From: Ophiosphaerella korrae
Lineage: Eukaryota; Ascomycota; Dothideomycetes; Pleosporales; Phaeosphaeriaceae
Length of the DNA: 64,000 bases
Assembly (NCBI GenBank): GCA_028456385.1
Contig: JALNQF010000237.1
Span: 1-64,000 of the forward strand
Direction of reading: 5' to 3'
Below are positions 21,603 through 31,899 of the stretch, one piece after another; within the stretch, counting starts at the first letter, position 1; each line of letters opens with the position of its first letter. The notes below the pieces were generated by a model. The model worked only from the letters and a program-made list of their open reading frames with translations. It was not told where the DNA came from and did not search any database. A program made the position numbers and the translations under genes.

Positions 21603-23596
21603 GCACAGGTCATACACAACTTCGACAGCGTTTTTCGAGGCATTATGGGAGGTAAGTAGAATTGCCCCCAAAACATTGCTCTTCTGAGCTTACCAACCGA
21701 ATTCAAGGCCGGCATCACCCACTGTTTCGTCAACCTGGGGTCCGATCACCCCGGGATCATGGAGGCGATTGCTCGGGGAAAGAAAGATCCTTCAGGCCAG
21801 TTCCCAACTATTATCACATGTCCACATGAGGTAAGCTATCAGTCAATGGAAGCTTAAAGAAGGAAAAAATTGCTGACAAAAAAAAAAAAATTGCAGACAG
21901 TAGCATTGTCAATGGCCGATGGCTTCGCCCGTCTTACAGGAAAGCCACAATGTGTCATTGTTCACGTCGATGTCGGTACCCAATGCCTAGGTGCTGCTGT
22001 GCATAACGCCTCCGTCGCACGAGTACCAGTGTTGATCTTCGCCGGGCTCTCTCCCTACACGCAGGAGGGAGAACTTCGAGGTTCCCGAACTGAATACATC
22101 CACTGGCTTCAAGACGCACCAGACCAGAAGCAGATTGTTGCCCAATTCTGTCGGTATACAGGCGAAATCAAGACCGGCAGGAACGTAAAGCAGATGGTAA
22201 ACCGAGCGCTACAGATTGCGACCAGTGAGCCTAAAGGCCCTGTATATCTTACGGCCGGTCGAGAGGTCCTTGAAGAAGATCTCACTCCTTACAAACTTGA
22301 CCAATCGGTTTGGGGTAACGTCGGGCCCCAAGCGCTTCCCCAAGCCGCCGTGGATGCTGTAGCAGAGCTTCTGGTCTCTGCTCAAGAACCCCTCATCATC
22401 ACCGGATATTCTGGTCGAAATCACGCCGTCGCGCCCCAATTGGTCAAGCTTGCCGACAGCGTTCCAGGTCTTTCAGTGCTCGATACTCTTGGAAGCGACG
22501 TTTGCTTCCCCTTCTCCCATCCCGCATCGCTTGGCGTTAAGATTGGTAGCCACGACAAAATCCGATCCGCAGATGTCATCTTGGTGGTGGATTGCGATGT
22601 CCCTTGGATACCAACTCAATGCATGCCTCGCACCGATGCCACCATCGTTCATGTCGACGTTGATCCTCTGAAACGAAACATGCTTTTGCATTATATCCCA
22701 GCGCAGCAAAGATACTGCGCTGATTCAGAGACGACATTCCGCCAACTATATGAGCACATTTCGACCAACGAGAAACACACGGCGCGCCTAACTGGAGAGC
22801 CATATACGTCACGCCGTGCTGCGCAGATCAGCCAACATAGCCAGAGACTGGATTCTTTACGCACAATCGCTGCGTCACCATCAAACAAGCTCGACTTGCC
22901 CCATACCTCATATGTGGCTTCGCAGTTACGGAAATTGTGTCCAGAAAACACCATTTGGTGTCCTGAAGCAGTCACAAACGCACTACCAACTATGGAACAG
23001 CTACAAGTCGATAAGCCGGGATGTCTCATTAATGGTGGCGGTGGCGGGCTCGGCTGGTCCGGTGGTGGCAGCATTGGCGTGAAGCTAGCAGCAGACTTTG
23101 TCGCTGGCGGCTTGAACAAGGGAAACTTTGTGTGCCAAATTGTCGGCGACGGAACCTACATGTTCAGCGTACCAGGCACCGTGTACTGGGTTGGGCAAAA
23201 ATACAATATCCCAACTCTCACCATCGTTTTGAGTAACAAAGGTAAGTCTGGATTCCTACATCCTACATCCTTCATCTGCACCAAGGAAGCGTGCAACTGT
23301 TGGAAAGGAAATTTCACTGACTTGGCGTTCCCTTAGGTTGGAATGCTCCACGTAATTCCCTCCTCCTTGTGCACCCTGATGGTGTCGGCTCTAAAGTCGA
23401 CAATGAGGGTATTGGAATTTCTTTCGCGCCTACGCCCGACTATGCGGGTATTGCCAAAGCGGCAGCGGGTCACAAAGCGTGGGCGGGATGTGCGGCCAGT
23501 GTTAAGGATCTGGATGAGCTATTGCCCCAAGCAATCGAATCAGTGAAGAATGGCGTCCTTGCTGTATTAGAGGTTCGTCTGAAAGGATCATGGTGA
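21603..23596 (+). CDS. ThDP-dependent 2-oxoacid decarboxylase, benzoylformate decarboxylase-like
   Basis: Coding exons are about 21603-21651, 21708-21830, 21897-23241 and 23337-23596, with introns of 56, 66 and 95 nt. The first visible residues are SYTTSTAFFEALWE, and the start codon must lie on an upstream mini-exon I could not place. About 590 residues match the acetolactate-synthase/benzoylformate-decarboxylase family. The ThDP-activating glutamate is in CPHE at the second exon end. The central domain is present. The cofactor motif runs from VGDGTYMF to LSNKGWN, spanning an intron. A glycine-rich GGGGGLGWSGGGSIG block precedes it. Such enzymes decarboxylate aryl 2-oxoacids to aldehydes, and two aldehyde dehydrogenases lie nearby. 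Oxalyl-CoA or acetolactate activities are less likely in this setting. Confidence 0.8.
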
Positions 23597-23903
23597 GATT
23601 AGATTATTTGTATAGTCTCTCCAATAGCGCATGGGGTTATATCTACAGTCTAAAGAAACGTTTGGGATAGCGACACATACATGGTTTTCTTCCACTTGAG
23701 TTTCAAAGCCCTCGCTTTATGTCGATGTTGAGTTGGGGACTTGCTAAAAGGAATTGCCCTTCCACCATGCGACCTGAAAAGGAGCGTGCTGCTGTTGTTT
23801 GGATTATGGGTTCTTTTGACATTGCCATCATGATTTATCCACACACAACACAAGCTTTCATGCAACGATGTCATTTCACATGGCGTGTATTATATCACCT
23901 CGA

Positions 23904-25543
23904 CTAATCCCCCAAAGCCGTAGTCTTCCACAGCTCCGCCACTCTCTTCTTAACATGGTCCGGATACGACGACTCGAAATCTACCGATATCCAATTCTTT
24001 GCGCCCTTAAACTCAGCCGGGAGCAAACAATTGGTCACCATTTTCCCGCCTCGCCTGGGATCCCCAGAACCATGCGACATGTACGGCATTATGGGCAGTC
24101 CACGCACATCGTCAAAGACGAAGTCGTCGAGGCCCGGACGCGAGCGGCATGATAGCGCCCACATGATGTCTCTGAAGTTGTAGATGTCGATGTCGTCGCC
24201 GATGAGAAAGACGCGGTTGACGAGCATGGCGGATTTGTTGTTGAATACCAAGTTGCCGACGGCTTTGCTGAAATCGGCAGCGTTTGTGTTGAGCTCACCC
24301 AGTTTCTTTAAGTTTACTTTGAGTGCACACCATGTTGCCATGGTCTCGAAAGGAGCGTATGCATCGTCGATAGGAAGCCCGTGGTCTTGGCATAGTGTTA
24401 CCATTTCAGCTGAAGCCAGGGATGCTGTTGTGTGCTAAAGATTGGGTTACACATTAGCTCGAGATCAGAGTTGAGACATATGGAGGGATTACTTACCGAT
24501 TCATCTGTGATTCTACCAGGCACCGACACTGGTAATATAGCATCATCACGGTAAGTAATAGCATCCACCTTGAACAGACATCCCGGCCGCCGTTCATCGT
24601 CAAATTGGTGCCCCAAATAGTCACCAAATGGACCCTCGTCGCCCATCTCGGTGGTAGAAAGCGTTCCCTCGAGGACAATTTCGCTATTTGCAGGCACAAG
24701 AAGATTGTTAAGCTGACATTTGACTAGATCGAGTGGTCTACCAAGCATGGCGCCCACGTATTCGGCCTCAGAAACTCCTTCTGGAACAGGGCAGGCGGCA
24801 GCCATTGTAGCTGCTGGTGGCACTCCAAAAGCAAGGGCCCAAGGCACGTCTTTGCCCAACTTCCGCCATTCCTCTTTTACCATGTGGTTATGCTGCCCTG
24901 GATTAATGAGAGCGACTAGGTGCCGCTTGTCATACACCATGGCCCTGAAGATGGACCAATTTGTCCATGATCCATCAGGCGTCTGGAGCATGTGGACGCC
25001 ATATGTCTGAAGGAATTTGCCGCCATCGTGTTGGTGAAGGCGGGGCACCGGAAGACTTTCGAGGTCAATGTCATCTCCGAGTATCTTATTCTTCTGACAC
25101 GGCCCACTTGGCAAGACATTTGGAGGTATCAGAGCTTTCTTTTTGCCTTCTTGGGTCCTGTCGCAGATTTGTTTCCAGGTCGCATCCTTTGGGAGACCAA
25201 GATTTCTAGCGACGCGGCCGAACCGTTCTCTCTCGTCCCTCCTGAGGCCGGCCGCGTTGCTGAACACGCGCCACAAGCCATTGCGCGCTCCCTTCACGTT
25301 GTTGAACAATGGTGCCTTTCCGTCTGTCTCGCTGACCTTTCTTGCAATTGCTCCAATCTCGAGGTCGGGATCAATTTCAGTGTTGATCTCAGCAAGGTCA
25401 TTGTCACTGCGGAGGGCATCAATAAATGCTCGGAAATCGACTGGCGCACTGTGATTCTGAGCTGCAGACGTGCTTGTGCTATAGGCTGCAGCCATGACAG
25501 ACCGATATTGGATGCGAGGTTTCAGTCTGCAGGAGCGTAGCAT
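23904..25543 (-). CDS. FDC1: prenylated-FMN-dependent decarboxylase (UbiD/Fdc1-type)
   Basis: Two exons (25543-24497, 24434-23904) with a 62-nt intron encode 525 residues. The first ATG gives an arginine-rich, serine-rich leader (MLRSCRLKPRIQYRS) expected to target mitochondria; an in-frame TTG further upstream was rejected. Conserved blocks match fungal ferulic acid decarboxylase closely: KAPLFNN, QTYGVHMLQTPDGSWTNWS with the metal-ligand asparagine and the following catalytic arginine, WALAFGVPPAA, then EGTLSTTEMGDEGPFGDY with the catalytic acidic residues, and RPGLDDFVFDDVRGLPIMPY. Family members remove CO2 from cinnamic-type acids, giving styrenes, after UbiX/Pad1 supplies the cofactor, and the divergent neighbour is exactly that protein. 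The real substrate here may differ. Confidence 0.9.
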
Positions 25544-25902
25544 ATCTGCGCCCTTATGCTGCAAATCGGATTTGCAGCATGCAACACATGTGCGACCAGA
25601 TTGGGGATGCCCTCAGTCCATACACGAGATGAGATGATGCCAAGGGCCGACCAGGGATGCCCCGCCGGCCCTGGCTGGTGACCCGACGAGATGGCACGCC
25701 AAGCGACAGGGTCATATGCGGGGTTCCCGCACCAGCATCGCGGCCGGCCGGCGATGCGCTTCCGGCAGACACATTGGCGGCGGAATGGCGGAATCAGGTT
25801 ACGGAAATTCCGCCATCTCGTTCCGACGCAATGCCCCGGGCCATGCACGCAATCCATATCAGCATCACTCGTGTGTGGCTGGTTGGCTGTTCACATCCCG
25901 AA
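25544..25902. promoter_or_regulatory. shared divergent promoter, UbiD / UbiX genes
   Basis: This 359-bp region separates the decarboxylase from its cofactor-making partner. Near the UbiD start is a 25-bp palindrome, listed separately. At about 25802-25812 is CGGAAATTCCG, a CGG-N5-CCG inverted repeat of the kind bound by Zn2Cys6 dimers, preceded by two more GGCGGAAT-type copies. Co-regulation of the pair is inferred. Confidence 0.55.
25556..25580. promoter_or_regulatory. 25-bp perfect palindrome before the UbiD start codon
   Basis: Two 12-base arms, ATGCTGCAAATC and GATTTGCAGCAT, are exact reverse complements with one G between them. The element begins 12 bp upstream of the UbiD ATG, so it lies in or next to the 5' untranslated leader. 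It could be an operator or an mRNA hairpin. Confidence 0.6.
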
Positions 25903-26625
25903 ATGCTCTGCCCCCGCCTGTGCAATTTCAGCCGTGCACTCCAGGGTCCATTACGAAGCATTCGCCTGGCTGCGCCCCAAGCCCGATTCTCGACTGCCTC
26001 CAATTGGCGATCCGACCAATCCGCTTTCTTTGCACCTCCACCATGTCGGCCAAAACGTATCGTCATCGGCATCACTGGTGCGACAGGAGGTGTATACGCA
26101 GTTCGAATGCTGGAAGCTCTGCGTGAGCTCGGCGTCGAGACCCATCTCATCATCAGCAAATGGGCCATGACGACGCTGAAGTACGAAGCAGACGTAACAG
26201 AGTCTGAAATCCACAAGCTTGCATCCCGAGTCTACACGGCCAGAGATATGACCGCTCCCATTGCAAGCGGTTCTTTTCTCCACGATGGCATGATCATTGT
26301 GCCCTGCAGCATGAAGACACTTGCAGCAGTTCGCATCGGTTTCTGTGACGACTTGATCTCCAGGGCTGCCGACGTAACATTGAAAGAGCGTCGAACATTG
26401 ATGCTAGTTCCTCGAGAAACACCTCTCAGCGACATACATCTTGAGAACATGCTGTTTCTGCGGCGGATGGGAGCCGTTATCTTTAACCCTGTTCCAGCGT
26501 TTTACACAAGGCCGAAGAGTATGGACGATCTTATCAATCAGAGCGTGGGTCGAATGCTAGACAACTTCGGCATTCACACGGATGGCTTCGAAAGATGGAA
26601 CGGAATAGATTGGCAGAAGAAATAA
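25903..26625 (+). CDS. PAD1: flavin prenyltransferase (UbiX/Pad1)
   Basis: This single-exon gene gives 240 residues when started at the ATG at 25903, chosen because it opens a basic, serine/alanine-containing presequence (MLCPRLCNFSRALQGPLRS) suited to mitochondrial import. The longer frame starting at 25657 has no similarity. The Rossmann-like core starts IVIGITGATGGVYAVRMLEAL. It is followed by SFLHDGMIIVPCSMKTLAAV, RAADVTLKERRTLMLVPRETPL and GAVIFNPVPAFYTRP, all hallmarks of the dodecameric flavoprotein that prenylates FMN. It would supply prFMN to the divergent UbiD protein in the same compartment. Confidence 0.9.
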   Translation: MLCPRLCNFSRALQGPLRSIRLAAPQARFSTASNWRSDQSAFFAPPPCRPKRIVIGITGATGGVYAVRMLEALRELGVETHLIISKWAMTTLKYEADVTESEIHKLASRVYTARDMTAPIASGSFLHDGMIIVPCSMKTLAAVRIGFCDDLISRAADVTLKERRTLMLVPRETPLSDIHLENMLFLRRMGAVIFNPVPAFYTRPKSMDDLINQSVGRMLDNFGIHTDGFERWNGIDWQKK

Positions 26626-26964
26626 AACGTACATAATCCAAACTCTTGCTGCGTGACCAAGTCCATGTGGCGGATCTATAGACACAACATGTGCAAAGCA
26701 TCTACAAGCTTGTCAGCAGTTGTTAAAAAATAAAAATGAACATTACGTGGCTTTACGGCGTAACTGCTTCCGTAGCCTAAGACTATGATGTGATCCCTAG
26801 AAGGAATGTACACCTCATGGCATTTCCGCAGATCACTCCACGCGATTCCGCTGCTTTCGTCCCGCCACGCTACGGCAGGAACGAGATTAGACCTTTTCCC
26901 CATATAATCACTTCAGATACCCTGTACTCACACAATCAAATCGAAAAGTCCAATTATTTGCAAC
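26626..26964. promoter_or_regulatory. upstream region of the dienelactone-hydrolase-like gene
   Basis: This 339-bp region lies between the UbiX stop and the next plus-strand ATG. It holds single TTCCG copies but no paired motif. Nothing else is seen. Confidence 0.3.
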
Positions 26965-28390
26965 ATGGCTAGCTTAGAAACCCCATTACCTTTGCCAATC
27001 CCCTCCTTGAAGCGCCTGGCGCCTGGTGTAACGCTTTCTGAGCCGTTATCTCGAAAAGGGCTGGGTCCAGGTCTGATTGTTCTCGTACCGAGTTCGGGCG
27101 CGTCTGATGGCTTAACGCTGCGAATCGAAAAGGGCGTGCCGTCACCTCTTATGAAATGGTCGGAAGAGAGCTACACGGTTGTGGAGATCTTGGAGGAGGC
27201 GTTCCACGAAGGCGCCGACCCTATCACTCTGGCGGTATCGGAACTAGCCAAATCCGACAAATGCCAACCTAAAAATGTTATTGGAGTCATTGGTATGTTC
27301 CTTTCACAGAATACACATAGAACAAAACACTAATGAGAGTGCCATTTACCTAGCATACGATTTGAAGCTATGGAACCGAGCGACACCATACCTGTCTTCT
27401 CATGCCGACATCGTGGGGGGCGTCGTCTATGGCAATGCAGCCGAGCATCACAAGCTGGCGATGACTTCCATACCCGTCCTACAACACATGGCAGGAAAGA
27501 TGAGGAAGCCGCCGCGGACTGAAAAGCGAATTGTCCATGACTATCCTAATGCACAATCGCACCTGTTTGCCACACCCTTCCAGGCCGAATTTGATTACAA
27601 CATGGAATCCGTGTCGCATACACGTAATCTGTCTTTCTTAAAGCCGCGCATGGACGGCCCGTATTTTGACTTGGAAGTGATCTGGGATGAGCATACATAC
27701 TGGGAGTTTGAAAATCGGTCCGTGCCACAAACTATGGCCACCATGGTTCAAGAACCCTATGTTAACCACGTACCCACGGTAGGTTATTTCTGCACATCTC
27801 CATCCATCATCCGATTTTTGAAACGCTGTTCGCCGTTGCTAATGTAATGACAAGCTGACGGGCGGAATTGGACGAGAGGCGCTCACGGCGTTCTACCATC
27901 ACCATTTTATCTATACCAATCCAAAAGACATTGAGACTGAATTGATCAGTCGATCAATAGGTATCGACCGTGTCATAGATGAATTCATATTCAAATGCAC
28001 ACATGATAAGCCTTTAGATTGGCTGTAAGTCGCACTATTCTCTAACAGATGAGACAGTGCTGACTAACTGCTTGTAGTATTCCTGGCATTCCTCCAACAG
28101 GCCGAAAGATTGAGGTTCCAATCATTGCGGTTGTCAACATTCGGGGCGATCGGTTGTATCACGAACACATCAACTGGGACCAGGGAACAGTCTTGGCCCA
28201 ACTGGGTCTGCTGCCGGAGCGCTTGCCGATTGGATACACTCTGCCTGATGGCCGAGGTGCCGATGGAAAGAAGTTTGAATACAAGATTCCAGTAACGGGG
28301 GTGGAGACAGCACAAAAGCTGCGAAATAAAGAGTCGGTGGCGTCCAACCTCATGCTAGGGTTCGAAGTGCGCGAGGCAAGTGCTCCATAG
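26965..28390 (+). CDS. dienelactone hydrolase-like protein with SnoaL-type C-terminal domain
   Basis: Four exons (26965-27292, 27354-27778, 27855-28024, 28078-28390; introns 61, 76 and 53 nt) give 411 residues. The amino half looks like a fungal dienelactone hydrolase (carboxymethylenebutenolidase) domain: GPGLIVLVPSS, then GVPSPLMKW, ADIVGGVVYGNA, then YPNAQSHLFATPFQAEFDYN. The carboxy half is NTF2/SnoaL-like: ALTAFYHHHFIYTNP, DEFIFKCTHD, then IPGIPPTGRKIEVPII and RGDRLYHEHINWDQGT. Comparable fungal proteins are annotated carboxymethylenebutenolidase without a proven reaction. The catalytic Cys-Asp-His set of true dienelactone hydrolases is not evident here, so it may be a lyase or cyclase-like enzyme. 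The cluster position suggests a ring-fission or lactone intermediate. All four exon joins restore family sequence. Confidence 0.7.
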
Positions 28391-28572
28391 CTGGGCCGTG
28401 TCGGTAGGACTTGCTCCTTCGTTGATCACACTAAGAACTTTGTACGCGAGCAAAACACCGCGTTTGGAATTTTGAGCTGCCAACTAGTAACTTATACGTG
28501 ATGCTAAAGCAGTCGAACGAGGATGCATGATGAATCCCCATATACATGTTTATGCATTGGGTCGGCATATCT

Positions 28573-30979
28573 CTATAGCCAATTGGCCGTGACTTCGTTG
28601 TTCGGCCAATCTGGCCACAGCATGTCGATATCATTCCACCACCCATCATTTAGCACATCTTCTCCCATGGGCTCGTCCATGACATGGATCATGTCTGATG
28701 CGTCAACATTGAAGTCCATACCACTGTTGATCGTGTTTCCCTTGTCCATCGGGCCTCGCTGAAATCTTTGCGATTGATTTCGGTCTGCAGTCAAGTCAAT
28801 GGGAGGCTGGAGGAAATCGGGTCGTGACAGTTGCTCTCCTAAGTGCCGTAGCCTTTTAGCTAACCGACTGGAGATTTGCGATGAAGTGCTGTATGCAGAA
28901 GCCAGCGCCAGCGCCCTCTCCACCTCCCGCTTCACACACACAGGAAATGGCTCACGTAAATCAGTCTGCATAATCTGCGAGCGATTTTTATCGGCGCGAA
29001 AATAAGCAATTACCAAGAAAAGTAGAGCAGACGAGGAGCCGAGAAAGTGTTGGAAGAATGGATGCTGACTTCTGTAAACATCGGTGGTGGAGTCTAACAG
29101 AGTGAGCACGCCGAGAGTATCGGATATGATCGCCAAACTGGGTTTTATCATCTTGACGCTGACATGAGATGGGAAACTTGACAGGAAAAATGGTCGAAGG
29201 ATTATGCTTCGAAATGCGTTTGCGCGCAGGTAAAGGAGCGTAGCCGTGGCCGAGGGTCGTTTTGAAGGATCCACAATGGGTTTTACACCAATAGCCTCGG
29301 CGGGGCATGGATGAAACAAGCTCTGGCCCTCAATAACCTTTTTTAGCCATTGGTCGATCTGGAAGTTAAGAACTTCGAAAGCGTCGTCTTGCTCGTACGA
29401 TGCTCCAGCAGCTACATGATAGATAGGGCCCTCAATTTTGGGGCTCATAAGCGTATATGAGATCATTGCTCTCAGATACGAGGCGTCCTCGGGAGGCTCC
29501 ATCGCTTGATCGAAATCGGACTCTTGGAAATTCTGAGGTAAGCCGGTAGCGGCGCTCCACTGGCGGTCGAGAACCACAATGCTCCAAAGAAGCGCGCTGA
29601 TTTCGGTGTGCTGGCTTTCATCTCGCAAAAGCTGCTGGTGGACATCTCTACGGTGAAGTCCTAGTTCCATAGCCATACGCCCAGATATACCGCATACGCG
29701 CCAGGCAAGTCGTGTCTCGTCATTGAAAAAGTGGCAAATAGCCTAAAGGTGGAAAAGCCAAAGTCAGCATTTCGAATACTCGGTAGATAGGATAGGAGTT
29801 CCATACCGCCAATAATGCGATCAATACATGATCTAAGCTGGAAACTTCTGAAGCTAGCTTTAATTTGATAAGATGCTCAACGCTCTTGTAGAGAGTTTTT
29901 CCAATATAGGATTGCGACACAGTTTCAGCAGAGAGAGCGATAGCAAGCACAAGGAACAAAATCAATATGGTATTATCCTGGATGATTGCAGGTTCAGAGA
30001 TGCTTCTGCGGTTGTAGGTGTAACAAGCCTCTGCATGTTGAACGAGGTCCTTTAGATTCAAAATGGGGTGCAGTTGGCCCACAACGTCCTGATAGACATT
30101 CAAAAGACGCATGGTTTCGTTCTTGGCGAGTAGTCGGGGCAACTGAGCAAGGCATTGGCGCAGGCGATTAATGGTAGCCGAAGATTGGACGCTGGAGCCA
30201 AAGCCATCTTGCATCAGACCCTGTTGGTCGTCTTCACTCAGATCATCCTCCAGGCTAGGATTGGCCTCTTCTACTAACGAAGTTCCACCGGGAGATATGT
30301 GCGCCTGCCGCAATTTGATTTCTGCTGCGTTCAGGCTGTAATCTGGGCTTGTAGGACCAAAAAAGCGGCGCGTTCCATTCTTGGGCGGACTACCAGCAGC
30401 AGCCGCAGCTGTAGTAGCATTGACAGTTACACCAGGGATAGCGTTGGTTGTAGGAACAAGAGCGGGTGATATCAGAGTTTCGTGGGGAGCCAAGGTAGAA
30501 GCTATGGTTTCAAAGTTGTTGGTTTGCTTAGGGTGTGAATGGCCCCCCAGGCTGACTTGAGGGTTCTGGTTCTGGTTTTGGCTGTCGTTGCAGGATCCAA
30601 CATGGGCCACCAAACTGTCGAGTTGTGCCTGCAAGGCGAGCACTAGACGGGAGACTGATTCGCCTTTGCCAGAGAAGCTCACAGAGCCTGTTGGTGGTAA
30701 TGAAGGAGCAGAAGCAGCTTCGTCTCCTGGAGCGGTGCCATTGGAAGGATCTGGATCTGTGGTGTAGCAGCAGTCCAAGGCACGAGATCGGCAAAAGACA
30801 CATGGTTTCCGGCCGTCACAGCGCCCTTTGCGTCGCCGGCACACATCGCATGCCCGCCATACATAGCGCGCCCGGCGTTTTCGAGGAGCGCTTGCTGTGC
30901 TCTGGTCCATAGGAGAAGTGCGTTTGGGCGGCTGCAGGGCCTGAGTGCTGCCCTGGCGGTCGTGGGGCGATACGCTCAT
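28573..30979 (-). CDS. Zn2Cys6 transcription factor, probable cluster regulator
   Basis: Two exons (30979-29807, 29742-28573) with a 64-nt intron encode 780 residues. The binuclear zinc cluster has cysteines at 44, 47, 54, 60, 63 and 70 (ACDVCRRRKGRCDGRKPCVFC and on), preceded by a basic stretch PRKRRAR. A low-complexity alanine/glutamine/asparagine region separates it from the fungal-specific transcription-factor domain, recognisable by RLAWRVCGISGRMAMELGLH near the exon 2 start and the following DRQWSAATGLP. It lies mid-cluster, 182 bp from the convergent hydrolase gene and divergent from the FAD oxidase gene. Regulation of the surrounding genes is inferred from position. Confidence 0.85.
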
Positions 30980-31899
30980 GTTAGCAGTGCCTCGCGGATG
31001 GGAGCGAGACGGACGAGAAGGACACGAAAGACAAGCGACAACGATAATGGTTACCGGACGGTAGCAGGAACGAAGCTGGACAGATAGGTGCTATGAATGC
31101 TGCCGGTATCCAGACAAGCAGCAATTGGGCATGTGCTAGGCTTATCGTGCCGCGGCGGCCAAATGCAGATAAAAGAGACGCCGAGCCCAAAACGCATGTC
31201 TCGCTGCCTCTTGGGGGTGGAGGCGGGGTAGGAGACAAGCTTTCTGGCGCCTCTGTCGTGTGCCTTTGCGGTGTGTTCAGCGTTGCGCTAGGGGAGACCA
31301 GCGTGCGTGGCGTTCTGCACGCGCATGGGGCCAGATGCAGCCACCATACTGCACTCTGCACTCTGCACCCTCCTGGAGGCGACGACAATAGTCGATATTA
31401 TTGCTCCGGCCTCAAAGCAGTGACTCTTCCAGGTCCTCCCAGAAAGAGATAGCCTACGAGACACAACACGGCGCGTAGGTACAGTTGCTGCACAGCCGTC
31501 TGGAACGCCTGTCCTCTGTTACCCAACAACACCGACTGAACCTATGCCTCCGTCCTCTTCGGTCACAATTGGACGGGGCACCGTATTCGAAGCTGCATCC
31601 ACCCTCTTGCCATTACTAACGCAAAGACGGCCTGTGGCAAACATCACATCACGTGCTGCTGTGGCCATCACGGTTCATCACGTGGCGTTCGGCACGCACC
31701 ATCCCTAGCCTTTCTCCTTAGCTCTCGAGTGCTACGGAATGACTTCGGAACACCATGCTCGGGGCGGATCTCTTGCTCTGCGAGTCGCTATCTCCATCTG
31801 GCGACGCTCGGGGCAATGTAACTCGACTGCCCATAAGATGGCCAGCTAATTCTAGTGCTATTCCAAGTATCCAGCTTCACGGCCTATCACTCCCAAACC
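30980..31899. promoter_or_regulatory. divergent promoter, regulator / FAD oxidase
   Basis: This 920-bp region lies between the Zn2Cys6 gene and the FAD-linked oxidase gene. Open frames here (for example 31093-31452) have no domain. Two direct CGGAA copies occur at about 31735-31752 (ACGGAATGACTTCGGAAC), about 150 bp upstream of the oxidase ATG. CACGTG-like CATCACGTG sequences lie near 31650 and 31675. Confidence 0.4.

Noticed and set aside
25544..25564. Upstream TTG start for the UbiD gene
   Set aside because: TTG initiation is not expected in a fungal nuclear gene, and the ATG at 25543 gives a normal mitochondrial leader.
25657..25902. Longer amino-terminal start for the UbiX gene
   Set aside because: The extension of 82 residues has no similarity to the family and would overlap the shared promoter. 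The ATG at 25903 opens a plausible targeting sequence.
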